Assembly: GCA_036850595.1 (NCBI GenBank)
Contig: CM072155.1
Coordinates: forward strand, 9,054,256 to 9,118,255
DNA length: 64,000 nucleotides
Direction of reading: 5' to 3'
Source of the DNA: Rhyacichthys aspro
Lineage: Eukaryota > Chordata > Actinopteri > Gobiiformes > Rhyacichthyidae
In this document: positions 10,408-25,200 of the stretch, in pieces
How positions within the stretch are numbered: the first letter of the stretch is position 1
How the letters are laid out: each line of letters starts with the position of its first letter
Program-made: the position numbers and the translations under genes
Notes under the pieces: model-generated
The model's database searches: none
What the model saw: the letters and a program-made list of their open reading frames with translations, nothing else
Told to the model about the DNA's origin: nothing

Positions 10408-13400
10408 ATGGATTTTAAAAGGCGTAATGGTGCTTCTTATGCTGGTGGGGGCCCCCACGCTAAAAGGGGCAAAAGCACAGGAGAATGGGAGGACAGTCCA
10501 TCACAATTTGAAGAGGAGCTGTCCATGTTTGATGAGGCAGAGATGGACATGGAGGAGATGGAGGGGCAGGCAGGACATGATGTTATTCCTGTCGGTAGGT
10601 TTGATGCTTAAAACCCACTGTTCACAGGTTTCTGATGTGACTGAAAATGGCACTGACAAGACTATAGAAGTTAGATTGATAAACATCACCTTGACATCGC
10701 CAAGACCTAAAAAAATGCACACAGCAATTTGAGTTAGAGCTAAAGTACCAAGTTAATTTGTATCTGATAATTCACAGTGTTTGCTATTTTTCCTTTTCTT
10801 TTTGTAAACTGTAATCACAAAATATAGAAGAAGGTCGGTATGTACTATATTGCATTGCGGTGTAGTGTTTACAATGCAGCTGGCAGCAATGGGATCACTT
10901 AACCCTTAGTAATCACCTCTGAAATAGCAAAAAATATAGAATAGATTTTAGACGTAAAGTCTATCTTCTCTCTCTCTTTTAGGTGATCTGTTCTCAGCGG
11001 ATCTCAACCCTCGCTGGCGACGTCCTCCTGCTCCCACTTTAAATCCTTCTGCTGATGCTTTGGTGTTCCAGCAAATAGATCTGGACTATTATTTAGGTGC
11101 CTATTGTATATATCATTTTCTGATGTAACAGCTCAATCAACTGTCATGGACTGTGAAAAGGAGTGCATCATAATAAGTTTTTGTACTTGTGCTTTACAGG
11201 GTCAGCGGTGGCTGGCATGCCCGGTCAGTTACAAGGAAAAGTCCCCATCATTCGGATGTTTGGTGTGACAGACAGTGGCAATAGTGTGTGTTGTCATGTC
11301 CATGGGTTTGCACCTTACTTCTATGTTCCTGCACCCAATGGTGAGTATTTGCTGGTTATAAAAGTAATCTGATTATTGTTGGTCTATGACATCGTGTTTT
11401 AGATGTTAACCTTTGTTGTGATTTTGACTTTCTAATACTATGTTCTCGCAGGGTTTAAATCCGATTACCTGGGTGAATTTCAAAGAGAATTAAACTCTGT
11501 TGTCCTGAAGGACATGCGCTCCAATAAAGATAACATCTCTGTCACAGTTTTGGCTGTGGACATCACTCGTAAGGAGAGTAAGTATTAGTAATATATAGGA
11601 AATATGTCGTCAAAGTGATCAATCACCATTTTGTAATTAATTTTTCTTATACTTTTATCCAGGTATGTATGGTTACCATGGGAGACGCATTCTTGATTTT
11701 CTGAAGATAACCATGGCAATGCCTCGTCTCGTCGCCCCAGCAAAAAGACTCTTGGAGCAGGGCTTCAAATTTGGACCGTTCCCCATTCAGAGTTACCAAT
11801 CCTATGAGGCTAACATAGATTTTGAAATCAGGTGTGTTAGTGTATGGACTTTATCAACCTGTTTTACAGTAACGACAAAGAAACATTTATGCCGTTAATA
11901 CTCAATAGTGTAGAAGCCATGCTTTTGTGTGAAATATTTTAAAGAGGAGAAAGTCATCATGAAAAGCTACCAGCCAAGCTTATATATTATTTATGTTTTA
12001 AGTTTGCTGTGCTGTGCTGTGATCGTCATACATCTCTCTTCATTGTCAGGTTTATGGTGGATTGTGATGTTGTGGGATGCTGCTGGATTGAACTTCCCAA
12101 AAACAAGTACAGAGCTCGGGAAGAGAAGAGCCCAGGAGACACACAGTCTCAATATCCTGGCAAGGTAGGTCTGGTTAACAACTGATCTTTAGAGATTGCA
12201 TTCGTGTTCTGCTTAGCCATACTGAAGCATTTGACCCTGGTTCTGTCCTCCAGGTTTCGTTGTGTCAGTACGAGGTGGATGTGGGCTGGAATGATTTGAT
12301 AAGTCACCCGGCAGAGGGAGACTGGCAGCGGATTGCACCACTTAGGGTCCTGAGCTTTGATATAGAGTGTGCGGGAAGAAAAGGTACAACCAATCGCTGT
12401 TATATCCTGATAATATCCTTAAATGTCATACATCAAGATAATCTACAGTTTAATGGAGGTGTTGAATTTTTTTGTAGGAATCTTCCCTGAACCAGACAAA
12501 GATCCTGTAATTCAGATTGCATCAATGGTACAGCGCCAGGGTGAGACAGAACCCTTTATCCGCACAGTGTTCACCCTCCAGTCTTGTGCCAGCATTGTGG
12601 GATCCCAGATATTGTGCTTTACACAAGAGAGACAACTACTCCAGGTATTTAATGTTCACATGCTGATGCTGAACATTTTCTTGCATAAATAATACCTTCT
12701 ATTTGTACTTTTAGAGCTGGGCAGAGTTTTTGAGGACAGTGGACCCAGATATCATCACTGGCTACAACATCCAGAACTTTGACTTTCCTTATTTGCTCAA
12801 CAGGGCAGCTGCTTTAAAGGTTTGACATAATCAGTATTTCCTCATGAGGTATTATTGCTCACTGAATTTTTGTTGTATTGTTCTCCAATCATTATAAGAC
12901 TCTTTTTACATGATCAGGTCAACCTGTTTCCTTACCTGGGCCGTGTGCGAGGAATCAAGTCAGTCTTGCGAGACCTAAACTTTCAGAGTAAACAGATGGG
13001 ACGACGTGAAAACAAAAGCATTAACATGGAGGGTCGGGTTCAGTTTGATCTACTGCAGGTCAGCATGTTTATGTTTAGATCGCACTTGTATATAATACCT
13101 TGAGTAATATGCATTGGCATCTGCAAGTTTTATCTGATTGATTATTTCTGCCTACCTAGGTTCTTCTCAGGGACTATAAACTACGCTCATACACACTGAA
13201 TGCTGTCAGCTTCCACTTTCTGCAAGAACAAAAAGAGGATGTCCAACACTCAATTATTACTGATTTACAGGTAATTTGTAAAAGGCTCAGTAGCTTCACC
13301 CTACCGAGAAGGATGAAAGCATAATCAAAAAGGTTAAAATACTCTTTGTCCATGACTTAAAGCACTTGTGTTAACTCTGACTTCTCTTTTACCTCTATTT

Positions 13401-16400
13401 CAGAATGGTAATGAGCAGACTCGCCGGCGTTTAGCTGTTTATTGTCTGAAAGATGCTTACCTCCCGCTACGGCTGCTGCAGAAGTTGATGTGCGTAATCA
13501 ACTACATGGAGATGGCTAGAGTGACTGGTGTACCTCTGACATATCTACTCTCAAGAGGACAACAAATCAAAGTTGTCTCTCAGCTGCTACGACAAGTAAA
13601 ATGAGACAAAATCTTTTTTTTTTTTTTTTTTTTAAAGAATGATTGAAACTGAAAATTTGTGTGCATTTCTAGGCCATGAAACAGGATCTGGTCATGCCAG
13701 TTGTAAAGACTGAAGGAGGCGAGGACTACACAGGAGCCACTGTTATTGAGCCAGAAAAAGGGTGTGTTTTTTTTTCTTTTTTTTTATTAATGAATCTCAT
13801 ATTGTAGACAAAGTTTCATCCTTCCCTTCTGTTTGTAGGTATTACAGTCTTCCAATCACAACGCTGGATTTTTCCTCCTTGTATCCATCCATTATGATGG
13901 CTCACAATTTATGTTACACTACTCTGCTGCAAAAAGGCACAGTGGACAAACTAGGGTATTTTACTTTTTAAGCTTATGAAAATTGAAAAGTGAAGTCCAT
14001 CAGCAAACTAATGAAGCAAACTGTTTACAGCCTTTCATCTGATGACTTTATCAAGACTCCAACTGGTGATCAGTTTGTGAAGAGCTCTGTGAGGAAAGGA
14101 CTACTTCCTGAGATCTTGGAGAACTTGCTGTCTGCCCGAAAGAGGTATGACTAGTTTCCAGCAAAAGAAAGAAACAGAAATGGTTTGTAAAGAATTCAGG
14201 CAGTAATAGTCTCGCATATCACACTACATTTTTGGCCCATTGTGTGTCCACAGAGCCAAGGCAGAGCTGAAAAAGGAAACTGACCCTTTCAAGAAACAGG
14301 TGCTAGATGGTCGACAGTTGGCTCTCAAAATAAGTGCCAACTCTGTGTATGGCTTCACAGGTGCCCAAGTGGGCAAGCTGCCATGTCTGGAGATCTCCCA
14401 GGTAAAAAAAAAAATAATCAAATGCCTTATACCATACATTTATTTTATACAACATGCCTAAATTGTAGAGTGAATTTTATTACATTCAAAATGAAAGTTA
14501 AATTTTGTTATTGTTAGTTATTGCATTGGGTTTCACATTTATGTTTACATCTTGACTTGTTACAGATCTTTCAGAGCACAAGAGCTAAGCAGCAAAGGTG
14601 TTGAGAACAAAACCAACAGAACAGCCGATAGAAATAACAAAGAATAATAATTAGAACGTGGTGGTTTATATCTTTGGCATCAACTGGTTTGCGCTTGTGC
14701 TTCGTTTCCTTGTATTCACCAATATAATTTTACTTACATTGCCAAAATGTTTTGATTGTAGAGTGTGACTGGATTTGGACGACAAATGATTGAGCAAACC
14801 AAACAGCTGGTTGAGTCCAAGTACACCATTGCCAATGGATATGAAGCTGATGCCAAGGTTAAGGGCCTTGTCGTTGTATTTAGTACTATCTATCAGATAT
14901 TAAAAATAATCTACTTGTGATGTGAACATGATTTGTAACATTGTAATGCAATGTACAGGTCATTTATGGAGATACAGATTCTGTCATGGTTAAGCTTGGA
15001 GTTGCCACAGTGAAGGAGGCTATGGCTATTGGGAAGGAAGCTGCAGAATGGGTCTCATCCCATTTTACTCCCCCCATTAAACTGGAATTCGAAAAGGTAG
15101 AAGTTTATTCTTGATTTTTAAGCAAAGGTGTTTCAGCACATAAAAAGCCGCTACAACATTTATGTTTACATTGTTATTTCACTGCTAATGAAGCTACTAT
15201 TCTTTCTAAAGGTTTACTTCCCATATCTGCTGATTAACAAGAAGCGCTATGCAGGACTATATTTCTCATCCAGTGCAGACACACATGACAAGATGGACTG
15301 TAAAGGAATTGAAACTGTTCGCAGAGACAACTGCCCTCTAGTGGCTAATCTTATCAATACATGCCTCCAGAAAATACTAATAGACAGGTACACATGAAAA
15401 CTTTACCATTGCATTATTTCAGTTGTATATTGATTAGGCTGTGTAGGTTATTAAAGTTATCACTCTACCAACAGAGACCCCCAGGGAGCAGTGGACCATG
15501 CCAAAGAGGTCATCTCAGATCTGTTGTGTAACCGCATCGACATTAGCCAGCTGGTTATCACCAAGGAGCTGACGCGCACTGCTCAAGAGTACGCCGGCAA
15601 ACAGGCTCATGTGGAGCTTGCAGAGAGGTCTGATATCACTTCGACAAGACATGGCATTGTTTCAGAAGAAAAGATATATTTCATGTAACATTTTATATTC
15701 TTTGCAGAATGAGAAAAAGAGATGCGGGCAGTGCCCCCAATCTGGGAGACCGAGTTCCTTACGTCATCATTAAGGCAGCAAAAGGAGCAGCTGCATACAT
15801 GAAGTCAGAGGTCTGTAGTATTATTATTAAAATACATGTGTCCATGGATTTGGTATTGTAAATAACGAACAGTCTCTTTATGTGCTCATTAGGATCCTAT
15901 CTATGTGCTGGAGAACAACATTCCCATTGACACGCAGTATTACCTGGACCAACAACTTTCCAAACCCCTGCTGAGAATATTTGAGCCTATACTGGGAGAG
16001 ACCAAAGCTGAGAGCATCCTGCTCAGTGAGTCTCAACACATACTTAACTATAGCAATAAGTCAAATTCTGTAGAAAAAAAACTTGACATGAATGAGGTTT
16101 TCTTTACTTACAGAGGGTGACCATACACGCTGTAAAACTGTGTTGACCTCAAAGGTTGGAGGCCTCATGGCATTTGCCCAAAAGAGAAGCACCTGCATTG
16201 GTTGCAAAGCTGTTCTCAAAACAGATGGTGCGTATGTCTTCATGGTTTCTTACGTTTATAGGCTTCTAGGACACTCGGTATCATAGTGTGAAAACATGGT
16301 GACATCATGTGTGTCATTGCAGCGGCTGTGTGTGATTTCTGTAAGAAGAAAGAATCTGAACTTTACCAAAAGGAGGTGAGATTTTAGATGATTATTGAAT

Positions 16401-16722
16401 TGTTGTTAGGAGCAAGACCTACGCTACACAGTTTATTGTTGGTAACACATTGTAAATCACAGATTTTTCACCTAAATGCTCTGGAAGAGCGCTTTTCTCG
16501 CCTTTGGACTCAATGTCAGAGATGTCAGGGTTCCCTTCATGAGGATGTGCTGTGTACCAGGTATGTACAAGTTAATACGTATTCCCTAAACCTCCTCATG
16601 CAGTTCTTTTGAGACTGTTCATACTCTTTTTCAGTCGGGACTGTCCCATTTTCTACATGCGAAAGAAAGTTCAGAAAGATCTGGATGACCAGAGCAAACT
16701 AGTGTCTCGTTTTGGCTGGTGA
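10408..16722 (+). CDS. pold1: DNA polymerase delta catalytic subunit
   Basis: Twenty-six coding exons: 10408-10594, 10983-11096, 11200-11340, 11452-11577, 11663-11831, 12050-12164, 12254-12383, 12478-12644, 12715-12819, 12918-13058, 13160-13270, 13404-13595, 13673-13761, 13839-13955, 14031-14144, 14254-14401, 14762-14857, 14959-15096, 15212-15387, 15475-15627, 15708-15810, 15893-16025, 16114-16227, 16323-16375, 16463-16560, 16635-16722. They give 1105 residues (human 1107). This B-family polymerase replicates nuclear DNA and proofreads. Exonuclease motifs: FDIE with D320/E322, GYNIQNFDF, and YCLKD with D519. Polymerase motif A is DFSSLYPS (D606), then ISANSVYG, and motif C is YGDTDS (D759, D761). 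The C-terminus has two four-cysteine clusters, CIGC/CDFC and CQRC/C..C; the second holds a 4Fe-4S cluster in the family. The N-terminal MDFKRRNG is a likely nuclear signal. Catalytically intact. Confidence 0.98.
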
Positions 16723-16844
16723 CAGTTTTTCCAAGTGCCTTGAAGTTCATCTTGACCCATTCCCTCATTTTTACAGTGTTGTTTTTTGATACTTGTAATA
16801 ATTATATTTACACATTTGTACTCTTATAAACACTAGGCCAATTG

Positions 16845-16902
16845 AATAAATAAAACAAAATGACATAGTTTTGTCCTACTTATTTAAAAATAAAACTTTA
16901 TT
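16845..16902. terminator. Facing poly(A) signals of pold1 and the ras gene
   Basis: AATAAA (+) at 16845-16850 lies about 120 bp after the pold1 stop. A minus-strand AATAAA (TTTATT at 16897-16902) lies about 1 kb after the ras stop. Cleavage some 15-25 bases beyond each would put both transcript ends between about 16865 and 16880. The stretch 16903-17918 is then ras 3' UTR, with no other gene seen. Confidence 0.65.
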
Positions 16903-17918
16903 GAACACATTTTAATTGCAGTCAACCTTCAGACATTACTTCTCTGACTTGGTTAGATATTTTCGGCCACAGACAGTTGTTTAAAAAAAATCAAACAGAC
17001 AATGCACGTAAAAGTCCAAATTATTTTACAACATTCTCAGAGTGCATTAAAAGTTGTAGTCAACCGTCAGGGAGAAACTGACTGGATCAAATGTTCATGT
17101 ATTCAAATACAGACAGAGCTGCATTCACTGACAAATGCATCAGGTTTTTACAAAAATCTATTGTGTACATTTATAGTAATAAAATAAAAATGGCATTCTA
17201 GAAATGTTGCCTAAATTTGCCTTAATCAAAGTTATAAAATTTGACCAGTGGTGAAACAAACTTGACAAACTCTTGGCCTCTATATCAGACAGCATATGGA
17301 CATAATTAATACCCAGAAACAGCCAAATGCAGTAAGATACAGGAACAGTGCAGCTACATGGAATGATGGGAATAGATATCTATTTCCATTACATCAACTT
17401 TCCCTTAGTTTCTGATAAACACTATTCCTGAGTAAATGAATATGGCACAAACTAATTCTACATACAAAAAAATGATGCACCTAGAATCTGAAACACAACC
17501 TGAATCTTTGTTAGAATAGATGCCCAAGACTTCACATAAAAGTGAAGTTAAAAAGAGGTTTTGTTATATTTTCAAATCTCAAAGGCAACACCAACCTAAA
17601 AATACACAAGACACTTTTCTCACCTTCCTAACGGTTTAGGTCATTACTATAATAAAGGCTTTCACAGGATGACAACATTTGTGGCATTTTCCTGTTATTA
17701 TACTGCAAATAGCACATTGCTACAATGTGCATGATTGCACATCTAAATCCTTGATGGTTAAAAGGATGGAATAAAACAGTAAAAAATATAGTGTAGTAGA
17801 TTTTGTCCCAGCTACGTTCCCTGTCCAGAGCTGCACTGGACATGTGCAAAGTGAAAGAGGAGGTGCAGTGTGTCAGGGGCAGAAGCAAGTGCTGTATGCA
17901 ATGCCTTTGTGTGGTCTG

Positions 17919-20580
<2,662 letters not shown>

Positions 20581-22269
20581 CATACATTTTATTTTAACAT
20601 GTACAAGTGATTACCACCTCTTTGGATCTTTGAATATTGATTTCTTTTTTATTTTTACACTGTCTCCTACCAAAGAACCACATATGTCATCATGAAGGAG
20701 GACAACATTGGAATAGCCAAGACAAACACTGATACAACACTTAAAATGAAATTGATCACATTGAGCATTATCGTTCACCTTTAAGACATTTAATTAAAAG
20801 CTGCATTATGCCACTCAAAAAAGTTGATCAACATAGCAATACATTTATCATAAAACTTTCACTGTAAAACAATCCAATTGCTTATCTTCCCAATAAAATG
20901 AAAGTGAAATTTGAAATCAAAGCCTAGAAAGTGTCTACAGAAACAAATTTCTAAATCCTGCGTTGACATAACCAGTGTGAAAAACCTGTTCATGTTTATG
21001 TGCTGTGTTAGTGTGTATGCATATGCGGTTTTAAGTGTCACATTATTTTATACCAAATACCTTCCCCCTGTGTATAAGGAATCCAAAAAGCAGATGTGAT
21101 TGGTTCTGATTTTTTGTAACCAACATTAATACTGGATAACACAATCAAAGTTACAAAGAACACCCTTTGTATCTACATCTACAGCTTTGTTAAAAGTGTG
21201 CCACCACTCGTCTGCCCACTATACACGGTACATTTTGCGTGTGTGTTTTTGTAGGTAAAAGACAGGAGAGATAGTGGGATACTGCACTGTTAAGCTCATT
21301 TAAACATGCTCAATGCACAATGTTTCGGCACCTGCACCCAACACCACATACTCACATATACACAGAAAGACCATTTAAAAAGCTCTGACCCACCAACTTA
21401 AAAAGTACATGACAATAAAACAGCACCAACAAAGAAACAGTGAGAAGACAGCTTCCTGTTGAATACGAGATTAAGACAGAAAGGAGATCACACAAAAAGG
21501 AAACAGAATCAGCACATGCTATGACGCTTGGAAATATTATGACTATAGTTTGACACTGGATAAACAGTGTATGTTTAAGCAACTATCACACTCCACTTGT
21601 CACTCATGCCAGATGATTTCTCACATGTGCTTTGTGACCCATGAGCGCACCTGGACATGACCTAGTTAGGTCAGACTCAGGTGAGCCACAGCTAGACACC
21701 ACTTTCAAATGAGCTCAAGCACTCAATTACGGACCTGTGCACATTCATATGCTCATAAACAAATGCACATACACTTTCACACTGTCACAAAATGACACCG
21801 AAGCACCTCTTTAGGTTCTGTATAAAAGATTTCCAAGTAGCTACTGAATGATAATAACATAAGCTATTTCTAATTGTTGTGTCTTAAAAGGCTCTATTAA
21901 TCTAGGCTCAATTAAAAGAGAAAATACTTATGGTTTCATTATTGCTGGTGCTGTTTTTGACCAGAGAGCTCAGGGGGTCTGGGATTTAGATTCAGTTTCT
22001 GCGATAAAATTGAGTATGTTGATGAGCAATAATTACTCAAAAACTGGTAAGCACATGCCTTCACACACGTAAGCCAGAAAACACACACACACACACGCAC
22101 ACATACAGCAAAATGCATACACTGGATATGTGCAATTGTAAATACTACCCAAAAGGACAAAACTGTTCCATTTAGTATTGCAGTATCTTGCCTTTACAAT
22201 CCCTTTACAAAATCCATCTTCCTCCTTGCTGGTTTTTACTCTTTTTAATTGTATCATCGAGTCAATTGT
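20581..22269 (-). other. slc17a7: Likely 3' UTR of slc17a7
   Basis: From the slc17a7 stop at 22270 to a minus-strand AATAAA (TTTATT at 20588-20593) there are about 1.7 kb without coding potential. A CA microsatellite lies at about 22080-22105. A long 3' UTR is usual for a neuronal gene. The end point is inferred from the signal only. Confidence 0.5.
22080..22105. repeat. CA microsatellite
   Basis: Short (CA)n run with one CG interruption, inside the probable slc17a7 3' UTR. Confidence 0.85.
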
Positions 22270-25200
22270 CTATGTCAGCTCCTTCTCCTTGGTTCCTTCA
22301 TAAATGTAGGAGTTGTATCCAGGTGGCTGCACATACTCCTCAGACTTATCCCAGTCCGACACCCATCCACTGCCGGCTCCTCCTCCTCCGTTTGAACCAA
22401 CCGCTTGGCTCATGGCCCCATATTGCCCTCCCCCACGGTAAAGTTCTTCTGTTTCATTGGCCAGTTCATCCTCATCAATTATGCCACACTTTTCTTCACT
22501 GGTGTCCTCTATGTCTGCCCACGCTTGCTTTTCCCCTGATGCAAATATTCCTAGAAAGAAAGCATATGTATGTTAGTGTACAATAAGTTTCCCCGTAAAT
22601 GCTGAGATGTAATAAGTCAGATACCACACCATAGAAAATCACTCCTCCGTAATGAACCAGAGAAGCTATGAGGAAGACTCCCTGCCATTCCTCTCGTGTC
22701 TGAAATTTAAGTAGGTTTTGTGGTCACATTTGTTGTCAAAGATCCAAAAATACAAACTTTAAACGTGCAGAGGTACCTTATGTTTGGTCATTGCACCCAC
22801 TATGAGGGGGCACACCATGCCAGATAAAGTCCCCACCCCATTTGAAATGCCCATCAGAATGCTGGCATATCGAGGGGCAATATCCAAGTGATTGACATTA
22901 AAACCTGTTTGAAATGACATAATGTTTATAATATGTTCATTATAAATGTGTGCATGAACTTTTTCATTTCACCTACCTGAGATAGCAAAGCCACTAAAAC
23001 CCACAGCAAGGACCAAGAAGGAAATGGCAATGCCTTTAGTGTGAGAGTATCCTACCACAAGCAAAAGGGTGGCTTCCATTCCAAAACCTAACATATCAAT
23101 ATAGAGATATAGTGAGAAATGCAGCACAAAGATAGAACACCCATAGCGTCTCACATGTTTGGCCTTCATTACTTCACAGTCTTTCAGCTTTACCACATTT
23201 AGATTGGACACAAACCTCCACAGTTCATGAGCTTCCTGACATTGGTGGTAGACATCAGGTTGTGAGTTCTTAGGTAGTCTGCCAACTGGCCTCCAAGCGG
23301 TACAATGATTGTCATCACCAGATGGGGCAATGCTGACACAATACCCACCTAAATGGAAAGCAAAGAGGCTAAAATGTAATTTGGCAAACACAAAAACACT
23401 GTTATATTATCATAATTTAAACAATAGGTACAAGCATATGCAAATTGTAACTGAATGTTTCAAAATCCCCTCATTGTCTATTCTTTTATTGAATGAAAAA
23501 AAATTATGCATAGGTTATTGTATTTTAATGTTCACAATATATTCTGTAAAAAGAATGAATGAGAAGTTTTAACACATAAAAAACTAGTGGACCTTGCTGA
23601 TCTCAAATCCAAAGACTTCTTCAAAATAGGCTGGTTGGCTGATGAGCAGCAGGTAAAACGTCCAGCTTCTGCAGAAGTTTGCCACAATTATAGCATAGAC
23701 TGGCATTGAGGTGAAAAAGTGTCTCCAAGGGGTTTTAAATTTCTGCCAAGAAAATGAATAAGCGATTAAGGTGTTGTAATGTATGCAAACAAAACAAAAC
23801 ATTACAGGTCACATACATGAAGAGGATTCAAAAATGACGCAGATTCTCCAATGGCATCTTCAATGTACTTCCTCTCTTCTGGGGTGATAGTGGGATGAGC
23901 TGCAGGGCTCTCGTACGACACCAGAATCCAGAACAAGTACCAGAAAATGCCAAAGCTGCCTGTAGAAAAACGTAGAAAAGGCAAAAAGGGCCAATCAAGG
24001 AAAGTGTTTTGAACTCATCATACACAAAGCACATACATAAAAAAAGAAATAAAGGACACTCACCATAGACATAGAATACTGAAGGCCACCCAGTATATTG
24101 TACTAGTATTCCAGCTAAAGGCATGGCAACCACTGCCCCTGCATATGACCCTGAAAATGCATCAGACACATAAAAGACAAATACTTTAATAAATGTGAGA
24201 CCTCATTTAATATAACATACTGTATATATTTGTTTGTTTTTACCACAAAAGGCTGTTGTGGCTAATCGACTTCTCTCCAGAGGAGGTGCCCACTTTGCCC
24301 AGATTCCATGGCAGGCTGGGTATGATACACCCTAAGGCATGAAGTGTAGTAAAGACACACAAGCTGATTTATTTCTAGATGGATATAGGTGACGTCTAAC
24401 AGGCAAATGTAAACAGACAAGCACTGTACCTCAACAAGACCCTGACATATCCTGACCAGGATGACGCAGCTGTAATGGCAGCGAGCAGCACTTGGAATCA
24501 GCATGTTAAGGACTGATGTGGCCACTATTGCAAAGCCAAACACTCTGACAAACAAAAGACAACACATATCTTAAAGTGTAAACTGATTAACTTCTGTTAA
24601 ATAAAAGAACTTTAAGTACACACTTTTATGTGCAGTACATACACATTATATCAGTATTTACATTTGTAGCACATACAGATACAGACAAACTTCAGTTTTT
24701 GAGTTGTCCATTTAGGGCAATCTGTTAAAGGATTTTCACCTGTTGGCAGCAAATTTTTGACATATAAATCCTCCTGGGATTTGAGTGACAATGTAGCCCC
24801 AGAAGAAGGAACCATGAATCATTCCCACTGTCTCTGGGTCCCAGGTGAACTGTGCAGCCTAAAGCAGGACAAAAAAACTTTGCCTTATCTTTTGTAAGTG
24901 ATCTCAGTAACAATATGATTACCTATAAAACAGCACAGTTTGAATATTAAAGTGCATACACAAATCTCTAAATAAACTTACCACAAGTACTTCCTTGTTG
25001 CCCCTGTAAACAGTGTGGTCATTTACCATGCTGACAATAGCCACACCTAAGTTGCACCTGATGCCAAAGGAGATGCAAAATCCCAGGCCTGATAAGATGG
25101 CGATGATGTACCGTCTGGGCAGACCAAAGCAGGTACAGTCCACAATGGGCAGCTCCTTCTCCTCCACCAGTTCAGGACGACCCTCGGCCGATAACTCAAT

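Noticed and set aside
14402..14761. Possible snoRNA or extra exon in a pold1 intron
   Set aside because: An internal acceptor-like TTACAG is present, but flanking exons join in frame without it and I could not find convincing snoRNA boxes.
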